This document shows, one piece after another, positions 7,877 through 16,214 of a stretch of DNA of 64,000 bases (position 1 is the first letter of the stretch; every line of letters begins with the position of its first letter). Origin of the DNA: a bacterium (GTDB lineage: Bacteria > Krumholzibacteriota > Krumholzibacteriia > LZORAL124-64-63); contig JAIFKS010000004.1 of the NCBI GenBank assembly GCA_020049465.1, forward strand, positions 1 to 64,000. The letters are read 5' to 3'. The position numbers and the translations under genes were made by a program. The notes beneath the pieces are model-generated. The model did not search any database and was not told where the DNA came from. It saw nothing but the letters and a program-made list of their open reading frames with translations.

Positions 7877-10800
7877 TCAGGACGGATCGGGTCCGATCAG
7901 GGCGGTGATCAGCTTGTCCACCCGGTAACCGGCCTCGGCGGCGGACTTCAGGATCAGGGCGCGGGCGTCGAGCAGGGCCGTCAGGCGCGCCGCGACCGGC
8001 ACGGGAACCGGGGCGGGCATGGGCGTCGTCGGCCGGTCGGCGGCTTCCGGGACTGGAGCGACGGCCGATGCTGTGTCCGGCTCACGCGCCAGGGCTTCGA
8101 TCATCATCACCTGGAGCAGCGCTTCGAGGTCTTCCTTGCCCAGCCACCGGTGCCCGCCGTGGGTGTTGACGCCGGCGGCCCGGGCCATGTCCGGCTGGGA
8201 CAGGGCCGCCGCGAGCCAGTCGGCGTGGCCGGCGGCCAGCGACCGGACCGCGGTGTCGCCGTAAGCCAACGCTTCGGCCAGACAGGCGTCGCGCGTGGAC
8301 TGGAACTCGTGACCGGACCATTCCCGAAGCAGGGTCGCCAGGTCTTCAGCCACCAGGTCGGCGTCCGCCGGGGGCACCGGCGCCCGCGGCAACCGGCGGT
8401 CGGCGCCGGGCTGGCGCACGCTGCGCAGGACCGCCGCCAGATACGCGACTTCCAGGCCGCGGCTGCCGGGCAGGGCCTGCAGCCAGGCCTTCAGGTCCTT
8501 GCGGGTGCCGGCGCCCAGGGCCGGATCGGCCGCCAGTGCGGTCACCAGAGTCGGCACGCGATGCAGCGCGCGCGCCCAGGCGGCCAGGCCGGGCGGCAGT
8601 TCGGCCAGGGCCGGCAGTTCGCCGGGGGCGTCGGCGGGGACCCGGGTCGGGATCGCCGCCGATTCGAGCCACGACAGCACGGCCGGCGACAGCCAGTGGC
8701 GCACCTCGGCCAGTTCGCCTTCCAGCTGCAGTCGCCGCCGCGCACGGCCCAGATCGGGCGTACCGCCGCCGCGCAGGAGGTCCGCCAGGCGGGCCCAGGT
8801 GCCGTCGACATCGTGGACCGCGCGCCAGTCGACGAGCGCCCTCGCCTGGTAACCCTCCAGCGGGGCATGCAGACCGGACTGGGCCAGTTCGACTCCGGAG
8901 CGCAGGTATTCGCGGCCTTCGAGGTGGTCGCGGAACAGGTGCCAGACGCCGGGCGAGGTGTCCAGGTCCAGCGCCTCGGCCAGCGAGCGGCGCACCAGGA
9001 AGGGCTGTTCGGCGCTGCCGGTGTTGATCGCCGACGACAGGCGCAGGCGCCCGGCCGTGCGTTCCATCCCGTTGTTGTAGACGATCAGGGCCTTGTCGCC
9101 GTCGCCGCGGTTCGTGTAGGCGAAGACGTTCTCGTCGACCCAGCCGCCGTCGGACTCGAAGTCGAAGATCGCGAAGTGCTCGGCGCCGGAGAAGATGCCG
9201 CGTCGTCGCATCAGGGGGAAGATGTCGCGCTCGTGGCGGCGCACGAGGTCCTCGTCGGGCTGCTCGTCCCAATAGGCACGGCGGTACTCCATGCCGTACT
9301 TCTCGGTGAAGCCCTCGATCTGGCCGTGGCCGATCATCGGCAGGCCCGGCAGCGTGACCATCATCAGCATGCAGCCGATGTACTTGTCGCCCTTGCCGAA
9401 CTGTTCGATCGCGGTGCGTTCGTCCGGGTTGTTCATGAAGTTGACGAAGCGCTGCAGCACCGCCGGGCTGAACTCCAGCACGTTCTTCAGCGTCTGCCGG
9501 TACTTCGCGTTGTCCTCGAGCTTGAGCATGTTCATGAACGCGCTGTTGTAGACGCGGTGCATGCCCAGGGTGCGCACGAAGTAACCTTCCATCAGCCAGA
9601 AGGCTTCGGCGAGCAGCAGCGTGTCGGGCGCTTCCTTCGCCACGCGATCAACGACTTCGCGCCAGAATTCCTGCGGCATGGCGGCGTCGAACTGCTCGCG
9701 GGTCAGGCCGTGCTCGGCGCGCGAGGGGATGGCGCCGGCGTCGCCGGGCGCCGGGAACCACAGGCGCTGGTAGTGCTTTTTGGCCAGGGTCATGGCCGCG
9801 TCGAAGCGGATGATGGGGAAGCGGCGGGCCACGTCGAGGATGACGCGGATGACGGCTTCACGCACCTCGGCCTGCAGGAAGTCGAGCTGCGCGGTGTCGT
9901 TCCACGGCATGCTCGTGCCGTCGTTGCCGTGGTAGATGTAGCGCGTGTCGCCCGTGCGTTCGTCGACGCGCTGGAACACGACCGCCGCGTCCGCGTGGTT
10001 CCAGTATCCCTCTTCGATGCGCACTCCCACGCCCGGCGCGGCGCACAGGTCGCCGCCGGTGAAGCGGTAGGCCGGGTAGGGCGGCTGGGGCAGCTGCAGG
10101 AAATACTCAGGATGCTCGACGACCCAGGTACTGTCGATGCCCATGTGGTTGGGCACCATGTCGCTGGCCAGGCGGATGCCGCGGCGGCCGGCGCGCTCGC
10201 TGAGGTCGCGCCAGGCGTTCTCGCCGCCCAGCTCGTCGGCGATGCGGTAGTCGTGCAGGGCGTAGGCGCTGGCCGCCGCCTCGGGGTTGCCCATGTACTG
10301 CTTGATGAGGCGCGAGGCGTCCGAACGCTCCCACAGCCCGATCAACCACAGTCCGTTGACGCCCCAGGCGGCCAGACGGTCCAGTTCCTGGTCGGGGATC
10401 TGGTCCAGGCGCGTCAGTTTCGCCCCGTGCCGACGGCTGATCTGGTCCAGCCAGACATGCACCGATTTGGCGATCAGGACGACGTTGCTCATCCAGGCCG
10501 CGTCGCGGCTGAAGGCCTCGGGCTCCGGCTGCCCGTCCTGCCAGCCGGCGCGGCCCGGACCGAATTCCAGAACGGGGGCCGGGCCGCCGGGACCGGCGGG
10601 GCGGCGCAGATCGATTTCCTTGAGCACGTCCAGCGCCCGTTGAAGGCCACGCATCATCTCGTCCGGCAGCAGGTGCGCCCAGTGGTCGCGGATCCAGGCG
10701 AGCTGCCCGTAGAGCGAATCGGGGCTGGCCAGGAGCGGGGAGCGCAGCAACCGCAGGATGGACACGCCTTCACTGCCGGGCGCCTCCTGCTGGTCCAGGT

Positions 10801-11374
10801 AGTCCTCGAAGATGGTCACGAACGGCACGTACGAGACACGCTGCCGAAGCGCATCATCGTCGAACAGCGGACTGGCCGGGGCGGCGGCCGGGTTGCCCAC
10901 GTTCAGGAACAGGAGCAGCAGTTCGATGATGGCCCGATCTTCGCCCGCCAGGGGGCCTTGCCGGTCCTGCAGGAAATCCGGTCCGTCGCGACGTCCGGCA
11001 CGCACGTCCAGCGGCGGAAACAGGTCGACGAACGCGTTCAGAACGCCATCCACGCCCTCGGGGCCCAGCCGCCGGGCCGCCCAGCGGCGGCCGCGCTCAA
11101 GACTGCCGGGGTTGTCCACCTGGAAATAGCGCACCGCCAGGAAGCGGAGCGCCTGGTTCAGCGTGCGCAGGGCCAGCAGGACCTCGGCCGGCGGGCCGTC
11201 GGCGCGCTCGTGCGTCAGCCGGTCGGCCAGGCGGCGGATCTCCCAGGCCGGGTCCGCCGGTGCGGCGGCCAGGCCCGGCGGCAGCAGGGCGGCCACCGCG
11301 TAGCGGTCCCAGGCCGCGGCCGACAGGGGGAACGCGAACACGAAGTAGTCGGGCGGCGTGGGGACGGATACCAT
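7877..11374 (-). CDS. large GH13 alpha-amylase-family glycoside hydrolase
   Basis: A 1165-residue protein with no signal peptide, so probably cytoplasmic. A (beta/alpha)8 GH13 barrel occupies about 300-780. Conserved region I is DMVPNH (405-410), the nucleophile is Asp525 in IIRFDAAMTL, the acid/base is Glu590 in LLLAEAFWLMEG, and the third acid is probably Asp651 in FMNNPDER, where HD is usual. It likely hydrolyses or transfers alpha-glucosidic bonds in glycogen or maltodextrin; the subfamily is uncertain. About 290 residues before the barrel and 350 after it are mostly helical with no domain I recognise, making it about twice the usual length. The ATG follows GGAAAGG and a good promoter at 11419-11446. 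Confidence 0.85.
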   Translation of the reverse strand: MVSVPTPPDYFVFAFPLSAAAWDRYAVAALLPPGLAAAPADPAWEIRRLADRLTHERADGPPAEVLLALRTLNQALRFLAVRYFQVDNPGSLERGRRWAARRLGPEGVDGVLNAFVDLFPPLDVRAGRRDGPDFLQDRQGPLAGEDRAIIELLLLFLNVGNPAAAPASPLFDDDALRQRVSYVPFVTIFEDYLDQQEAPGSEGVSILRLLRSPLLASPDSLYGQLAWIRDHWAHLLPDEMMRGLQRALDVLKEIDLRRPAGPGGPAPVLEFGPGRAGWQDGQPEPEAFSRDAAWMSNVVLIAKSVHVWLDQISRRHGAKLTRLDQIPDQELDRLAAWGVNGLWLIGLWERSDASRLIKQYMGNPEAAASAYALHDYRIADELGGENAWRDLSERAGRRGIRLASDMVPNHMGIDSTWVVEHPEYFLQLPQPPYPAYRFTGGDLCAAPGVGVRIEEGYWNHADAAVVFQRVDERTGDTRYIYHGNDGTSMPWNDTAQLDFLQAEVREAVIRVILDVARRFPIIRFDAAMTLAKKHYQRLWFPAPGDAGAIPSRAEHGLTREQFDAAMPQEFWREVVDRVAKEAPDTLLLAEAFWLMEGYFVRTLGMHRVYNSAFMNMLKLEDNAKYRQTLKNVLEFSPAVLQRFVNFMNNPDERTAIEQFGKGDKYIGCMLMMVTLPGLPMIGHGQIEGFTEKYGMEYRRAYWDEQPDEDLVRRHERDIFPLMRRRGIFSGAEHFAIFDFESDGGWVDENVFAYTNRGDGDKALIVYNNGMERTAGRLRLSSAINTGSAEQPFLVRRSLAEALDLDTSPGVWHLFRDHLEGREYLRSGVELAQSGLHAPLEGYQARALVDWRAVHDVDGTWARLADLLRGGGTPDLGRARRRLQLEGELAEVRHWLSPAVLSWLESAAIPTRVPADAPGELPALAELPPGLAAWARALHRVPTLVTALAADPALGAGTRKDLKAWLQALPGSRGLEVAYLAAVLRSVRQPGADRRLPRAPVPPADADLVAEDLATLLREWSGHEFQSTRDACLAEALAYGDTAVRSLAAGHADWLAAALSQPDMARAAGVNTHGGHRWLGKEDLEALLQVMMIEALAREPDTASAVAPVPEAADRPTTPMPAPVPVPVAARLTALLDARALILKSAAEAGYRVDKLITALIGPDPS

Positions 11375-11418
11375 GCGACGGGGCCTTTCCTGCTTGCCTC
11401 GGGCGGTTTGCCTCTCCC

Positions 11419-11446
11419 ATTATCAGTCCACGGCGCGAAATGACAA
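11419..11446 (-). promoter_or_regulatory. predicted sigma-70 promoter for the GH13 gene
   Basis: Minus strand: TTGTCA (11441-11446) and GATAAT (11419-11424), 16 bases apart, five of six matches each. The predicted start is near 11412, giving a leader of about 40 bases that contains the GGAAAGG ribosome site. Confidence 0.6.
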
Positions 11447-11522
11447 GCGCGGTCTGCGCGCACCCGACCGGCTGCGACCCAACACGCCCCGGGAACGAAG
11501 CCCGGGGCCCCTAGGAGTACCG

Positions 11523-13319
11523 TTGAAGAAGATGATCCGCATCGGCAATGCCGGAGGCTACTGGGGCGACGACCTGGACGCCCTGCGCCGGCAGCTCTCC
11601 GGCGGCCCGCTGGACTACGTCACGATGGACTTCCTGGCCGAGCTCACGATGTCCATCCTGCGCAAACAGCAGCTGAAGAACCCCGAGCTGGGCTACGCGC
11701 GCGACTTCGTGACGCAGCTGGAGACGTGCCTGCCGCTGATCGCCGAGAACGGCGTCAAGGTCATCACCAACGCCGGCGGCATCAACCCCGCGGGACTGGG
11801 CCGGAAGATCCAGGCCATGGTGAAGCAGCGCGGGCTGTCGCTGAAGGTGGGCGTCGTCTACGGCGACGACATCAACGGCCGGCTGGACGAGCTGACCGCC
11901 GTCGGCGAGCGGTTCACGAACATGGAGAACGGCGCGGCGTTCGGACCGGTCAAGGACCGCGTCATCGCGGCCAACGTCTATCTGGGCGCCGAGCCGGTGG
12001 TGGCTGCGCTGGCCGCCGGCTGCGACATCATCGTGACCGGGCGCGTGACCGACACCGGCATCACGCTGGCGCCGATGATCCACGAATTCGGCTGGGCCAT
12101 GGACGACTGGGACCGGCTGGCCGCGGGCATTGTCGCCGGGCACATCATCGAGTGCGGCGCGCAGGCCTCGGGCGGCAACCTGACGGACTGGCGGCAGGTG
12201 CCGAGCTTCCGCGACATCGGCTACCCCATCATCGAGATGAAACCCGACGGCACCTTCACCGTGACGAAGCACAAGCGCACCGGCGGGCTCGTGTGCGCCA
12301 AGTCGGTCAAGGAGCAGCTCGTCTACGAGATGGGCGATCCCGGCCAGTACATCTCGCCCGACGGCGTCGCGTTCTTCGACACCATCGAGGTGCGCGAACT
12401 GGGGCCCAACCGCGTCGGCGTCAGCGGCGTGCGCGGCGGCCCGGCGCCGGAGCGCTTCAAGGTGTCGATGGCGTACGAGGACGGCTGGAAGGCCGACGGC
12501 GAGGTGCTGGTCTGCGGCCCCGGCGTGCGCGACAAGGCGAAGGTCATCGCCGACGTCTTCTGGCGGAAGGCCGGGCACAGGTTCGCCAAGACGTCGACGT
12601 CGCTGGTCGGGGCCGGCAGCATCTGGCCGGCCCATCTGGCGACGAGCGAACCCGACGAGATCTACCTGCGCTTCGGCGCCTGCGACCCGGATCCGGCGAA
12701 GCTCGAGGATTTCGCCAAGGCGCTGCCGGCGCTGATCCTGGCCGGACCGTCGGGCATGGCCGTGTCCACGCGCGGCCGGCCGCGGGCGCAGCAGGTGATG
12801 GCCTACTGGCCGGCGCTGCTCCGGCGCGACCGCGTGGCGGCCGAGGTGCTGACCCTGGCCGCCGACGGCGGCGAGACGCGCCTTCGCATCGAGTTTCCCG
12901 TTCGCGGCGACAGCGGCGAGCCGGTGACCAGCGGCATCGTCCCGCGCCGGCTGCCGCGCGCGAAGCCCGCCGGCACACTGCGCAAAGTGGAGCTGCGCCG
13001 GCTGTGCTACGCGCGCAGCGGCGACAAGGGTGACACCTCGAACATCGGCGTGCTGGCGAGATCGCCGCGCATCTACGAGTGGCTGGCCGGCTACCTGACC
13101 GCCGCGCGCGTGAAGAAGTTCTTCGGGCCGATGGTCAAGGGCCCGGTGACGCGCTATCGGCTGGACAACCTGGAAGGGCTGAACTTCCTGCTCGAGGGCG
13201 CGCTCGGCGGCGGCGGCACGACCAGCCTGCTGGTCGATCCCCAGGGCAAGACGCTGAGCCAGGCGCTGCTGCAGATGGAGGTCCAGGTGCCGTCGTCGCT
13301 GCTGCGCGGGCTGGATTGA
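11523..13319 (+). CDS. AtuA-family (DUF1446) protein
   Basis: A 598-residue cytoplasmic protein of the acyclic-terpene-utilization AtuA family. The large N-terminal domain (about 1-455) has the family signatures IGNAGGYWGDD near the start, VITNAGGINPAG, and GCDIIVTGRVTDTG. A linked C-terminal domain (about 490-598; LRRLCYARSGDKGDTSNIG) corresponds to the AtuA-like ferredoxin-fold domain that is a separate polypeptide in some relatives. AtuA was named from the Pseudomonas citronellol/geranyl-CoA pathway, but its chemistry is not established. Homologues often sit near acyl-CoA carboxylases, which are not seen beside this gene. AGGAG at 11513-11517 lies five bases before TTG 11523, supporting that start. 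The in-frame ATG at 11532 would be 14 bases away. Confidence 0.83.
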   Translation: MKKMIRIGNAGGYWGDDLDALRRQLSGGPLDYVTMDFLAELTMSILRKQQLKNPELGYARDFVTQLETCLPLIAENGVKVITNAGGINPAGLGRKIQAMVKQRGLSLKVGVVYGDDINGRLDELTAVGERFTNMENGAAFGPVKDRVIAANVYLGAEPVVAALAAGCDIIVTGRVTDTGITLAPMIHEFGWAMDDWDRLAAGIVAGHIIECGAQASGGNLTDWRQVPSFRDIGYPIIEMKPDGTFTVTKHKRTGGLVCAKSVKEQLVYEMGDPGQYISPDGVAFFDTIEVRELGPNRVGVSGVRGGPAPERFKVSMAYEDGWKADGEVLVCGPGVRDKAKVIADVFWRKAGHRFAKTSTSLVGAGSIWPAHLATSEPDEIYLRFGACDPDPAKLEDFAKALPALILAGPSGMAVSTRGRPRAQQVMAYWPALLRRDRVAAEVLTLAADGGETRLRIEFPVRGDSGEPVTSGIVPRRLPRAKPAGTLRKVELRRLCYARSGDKGDTSNIGVLARSPRIYEWLAGYLTAARVKKFFGPMVKGPVTRYRLDNLEGLNFLLEGALGGGGTTSLLVDPQGKTLSQALLQMEVQVPSSLLRGLD

Positions 13320-13340
13320 GAGGCGCGTTCCGCAGGTCGT

Positions 13341-13361
13341 CCCGGCAGTTCGCCTGCCGGG
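13341..13361 (+). terminator. stem-loop after the AtuA gene
   Basis: A perfect 8-bp stem CCCGGCAG / CTGCCGGG encloses a 5-base loop, 22 bases after the stop codon. There is no following T-run, so it may stabilise the 3' end rather than terminate by itself. Confidence 0.45.
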
Positions 13362-13459
13362 TGTCCGGCCGAACAATCGCCGCGCCCGCGGGGTAGTTTT
13401 CGCTGTGTGCGGAATCGCAGGCGGGCCGACTGCGGTGCGCACGGGAAAGGACCGGGTCG

Positions 13460-14140
13460 ATGTCGCCCAATCCGTGGATCTTCATCCTGCTGCTCGCGGT
13501 GCTGGGGACGATCGCCGTCCTGATGTGGCGGCGGGAAATGCAGCGGCAGGATGCGCTGCGCGTCTGGGCCTTCGAACGCGGGTGGCGGGTGGGGCCCGGC
13601 GGGCCGGGCGGCCCCCTGTACGAGCATCCGGCGGTCACGCTGCTGGATCGCGGCCACTCGCGGCGCAGCGGTTGCCTGATCACCGGCGAGCTGGAGGGGC
13701 AGCCGCTGCAACTGTTCGACTACCAGTACGTGACCGGCCACGGCAAGAACCGCACGACGCACCGATGCGGCGTGGCGATCCTGAATGTGCCGTTTCCGGT
13801 GCGGCCGCTCCGCATCCGCCCCGAGAACGCCTTCGACAAGGTGGGCGAGTTCCTGGGCGCCGAAGACATCAACTTCGAGTCCGCCGAATTCAGCCGGCGC
13901 TTCCACGTGAGCGCCGACGAACGCAAGTGGGCCTTTGACGTCATCCACACGCGGATGATGGAATTCCTGCTGAAGGCGCCGCCGGGATGGGCGCTGGAAT
14001 TCGGCAGCGATGAGATCGTCGCCTTCCGGCGCGGCTATGCGCGGCAGGCGGACTACGAAGCCGCCATCATGCTGCTGAAGGGCGTGCGGGCGCTGATCCC
14101 CGAGTACGTGATCCGCCAGCAAAGGGGCGATATCGCATGA
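13460..14140 (+). CDS. membrane-anchored protein paired with LemA
   Basis: A 226-residue protein with one N-terminal membrane helix (WIFILLLAVLGTIAVLMW) followed by a soluble domain of about 200 residues. Small globular proteins of this outline, sometimes DUF3137-like, often occur next to LemA genes, but I cannot assign a family with certainty. Conserved-looking features are FDYQYVTGHGKNR in the middle and the RRFHVSADERKWAFDVI segment. The TGA overlaps the ATG of the LemA gene (ATGA at 14137-14140), so the two are translationally coupled and probably act at the same membrane site. Confidence 0.75.
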   Translation: MSPNPWIFILLLAVLGTIAVLMWRREMQRQDALRVWAFERGWRVGPGGPGGPLYEHPAVTLLDRGHSRRSGCLITGELEGQPLQLFDYQYVTGHGKNRTTHRCGVAILNVPFPVRPLRIRPENAFDKVGEFLGAEDINFESAEFSRRFHVSADERKWAFDVIHTRMMEFLLKAPPGWALEFGSDEIVAFRRGYARQADYEAAIMLLKGVRALIPEYVIRQQRGDIA

Positions 14141-14697
14141 GCGCCTGGATCTTCCTGATTCCGCCGGCACTGGTCCTGCTGTGGCTGGTGTTGACCTACA
14201 ACACGTTCGTGCGGCTGCGGCAGCACCTCGGCGAGTCGTGGGCGGGCATCGACACCGAGCTGAAGCGCCGCTACGACCTGATCCCCAATCTGGTGGACAC
14301 GGTCAAGGGCTACGCTTCGCACGAGAGGCAGGCGCTGGAGGCCGTGGTCGAGGCCCGGGCGCGCGCCGCCGCCTCCGGCGGCAGTCCCGGTGCACAGGCG
14401 CGTGACGAACAGGTGCTGGTCACCAGCCTCAGCCGGCTGCTCGCGGTGGCCGAGGCGTATCCGGACCTGAAAGCCAGCGCGAATTTCCTGCAGTTGCAGA
14501 CGGAACTGGCCAACACCGAGGACCGGATCCAGGCCGCGCGCCGTTTCTTCAATGCCAACGTGCGTGATCTGAACACCCGCGTGGAGGTCTTCCCGAGCAA
14601 CCTGGCGGCGGCCATGTTCGGCGTCAAGCCGGCCGAGTTCTTCGAAGTCGAAAGCGCGGTCGTGCGGCAGGTGGTGGATGTGTCGTTCTCCGGTTAA
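14137..14697 (+). CDS. lemA: LemA family protein
   Basis: A 186-residue protein of normal LemA length. One N-terminal membrane helix (WIFLIPPALVLLWLVLTYNTFV) is followed by the family core: YNTFVRLRQHLGESWAGID, then TELKRRYDLIPNLVDTVKGYASHE, and the closing LNTRVEVFPSNLAAAMFG ... PAEFFEVE. The core forms a long helical bundle. LemA proteins are widespread envelope proteins of unclear biochemical role, in some species linked to stress-responsive proteolysis. The start overlaps the stop of the upstream membrane protein. Confidence 0.93.
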   Translation: MSAWIFLIPPALVLLWLVLTYNTFVRLRQHLGESWAGIDTELKRRYDLIPNLVDTVKGYASHERQALEAVVEARARAAASGGSPGAQARDEQVLVTSLSRLLAVAEAYPDLKASANFLQLQTELANTEDRIQAARRFFNANVRDLNTRVEVFPSNLAAAMFGVKPAEFFEVESAVVRQVVDVSFSG

Positions 14698-14837
14698 AGA
14701 ATGCCTTAAATCATCATAGGGATCGGCCGATACCTTGTCGAGCCAGCAGCGGGTCGCCGGAACCTCCGTGCGCCTCCACTGCGGTCTCGGCGTCCCGTGA
14801 GCGCCCAGGCGGGCCCGGGACAAGAAGGACGGCCGCC

Positions 14838-16118
14838 GTGACGAACGAATCCGTGCTGAGCGATCGTATCGCGCAGCTCGAGGACCAACTGGCCATGGAA
14901 CGCCTCTGCCGGCAGGATGCCGAACTGGAGGCCCGTTCCGCGGCCGAGGTCAAACAGCAGTTCCTGGCCAGCATGAGCCATGAACTCCGCACGCCTCTGA
15001 ACGGCCTCATCGGAGCGGCGGAACTGGCGCTGCAGCTGCATCTTCCCGCCGAGGCGCGCGAGTACGTCCATCTCATCCACCGGTCCTCGCTGGCGCTGTT
15101 CGACGTGCTCAACGGCATCCTGGACATTTCCCGCCTTGAATCCGGCCAGCTGGCCCTGCAGCCGGTGGTCTTCGACGTGCACAAGGTGATGGCCGACACC
15201 GTGGCCCGCTACGCGCCCGCGGCGTCGGGCAAGGGCCTGAAGTTGACCCTGGCAGCGGGCGAGTTGGCCTCCCTGCCGGTCGAGGGCGACGCGCTGCGGT
15301 TCAGCCAGGTGCTCGGGCATCTGGTCGGCAACGCCATCAAGTTCACCGACGAGGGCTCGGTCGCGGTCACGCTGCATGCGCGGCACCGGCCGGGCGGCAC
15401 CTGCGACCTGACCGTGTGCGTGCGCGATACCGGGATCGGCATCCGGCCGGAAGACATCGAACGTATCTTCAGGATGTTCGCGCAGGGCGACGGCAGCGCG
15501 TCACGTGCCTACGGCGGCACCGGCCTGGGTCTGGCCGTCAGCCATGGGCTGGCGCAATTGATGGGAGGCGCGCTGGGGGTCTCCAGCGTCTACGGACGCG
15601 GCGCGACGTTCATCTTCCGCGTGGAAATGCCGGTGCGCGATGCGGTGCCCGCGGCCGTGCCGGACGTGCTGGCGAGCGCCACCCCGCTGGATCCGGCGGT
15701 GCCGCGGATCGCCCGGGACGGCCACCGCTCCGAAGCTCTGCCGGTGCTGCTGGTCGAGGACAACCCGGTCAATCGGCTGCTGGCCGTGCGCATCCTGGAA
15801 AAGACCGGCTGCCGCGTGGAGGTGGCCGAGAACGGCGCCGTTGCCGTTCAGATGGTGCGCGAGCGGACCTATGCCGCCGTCTTCATGGACCTGCAGATGC
15901 CCGTGATGGACGGGCTGCAGGCCACCCTCGCCATCCGCAGGCAGGAAGGGTCCGGACCGCGCGTGCCGATCATCGCGGTGACCGCCAACGCGATGCCGGG
16001 CGACCGCGAGACCTGCCTGAAGGCCGGCATGGACGACTACCTGCCCAAGCCGCTGCGCCCCAGCGATCTGGTGCTGGCGCTGCATCGCTGGTGCGCGCCC
16101 GCGGAACAGCCCGCCTGA
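14838..16118 (+). CDS. cytoplasmic hybrid histidine kinase / response regulator
   Basis: A 426-residue protein with no membrane segment and no recognisable sensor domain. A short coiled-coil N-terminus (1-40) leads into a HisKA domain with phospho-accepting His48 (MSHELRTPLNG). The HATPase_c domain follows, with N box GHLVGNAIKFTDEG, G1 DTGIGI and G2 GGTGLGLAVS, and then a C-terminal receiver domain (about 302-420; LLVEDNPVNRLL) with Asp351 in FMDLQMPVMDG and the conserved Lys in DYLPKPL. Autophosphorylation and transfer to its own receiver are expected. The input must come through the coiled coil or a partner. A GTG start is used, preceded by GAAGGA. No output regulator is adjacent. Confidence 0.88.
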   Translation: MTNESVLSDRIAQLEDQLAMERLCRQDAELEARSAAEVKQQFLASMSHELRTPLNGLIGAAELALQLHLPAEAREYVHLIHRSSLALFDVLNGILDISRLESGQLALQPVVFDVHKVMADTVARYAPAASGKGLKLTLAAGELASLPVEGDALRFSQVLGHLVGNAIKFTDEGSVAVTLHARHRPGGTCDLTVCVRDTGIGIRPEDIERIFRMFAQGDGSASRAYGGTGLGLAVSHGLAQLMGGALGVSSVYGRGATFIFRVEMPVRDAVPAAVPDVLASATPLDPAVPRIARDGHRSEALPVLLVEDNPVNRLLAVRILEKTGCRVEVAENGAVAVQMVRERTYAAVFMDLQMPVMDGLQATLAIRRQEGSGPRVPIIAVTANAMPGDRETCLKAGMDDYLPKPLRPSDLVLALHRWCAPAEQPA

Positions 16119-16134
16119 CCGGCCACGCCGACCC

Positions 16135-16163
16135 TTGGTGCCGCGCGCGACCTCCGTTATATT
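16135..16163 (+). promoter_or_regulatory. predicted promoter for the phosphohexomutase gene
   Basis: TTGGTG (16135-16140) and TATATT (16158-16163) are separated by 17 bases, about 50 bases before the ATG at 16215. The -10 matches five of six bases; the -35 matches only the TTG. Confidence 0.45.
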
Positions 16164-16214
16164 CGGGCGGCCCCGTTGCGAGCCCGTTCCCCAGTCGAGC
16201 CGGGAGTTCCAGCC

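Noticed and set aside
7853..11443. A 1196-codon plus-strand open frame opposite the GH13 gene
   Set aside because: The translation is rich in Gln, Arg and Val with no motif, while the opposite strand encodes intact GH13 catalytic motifs and has a promoter.
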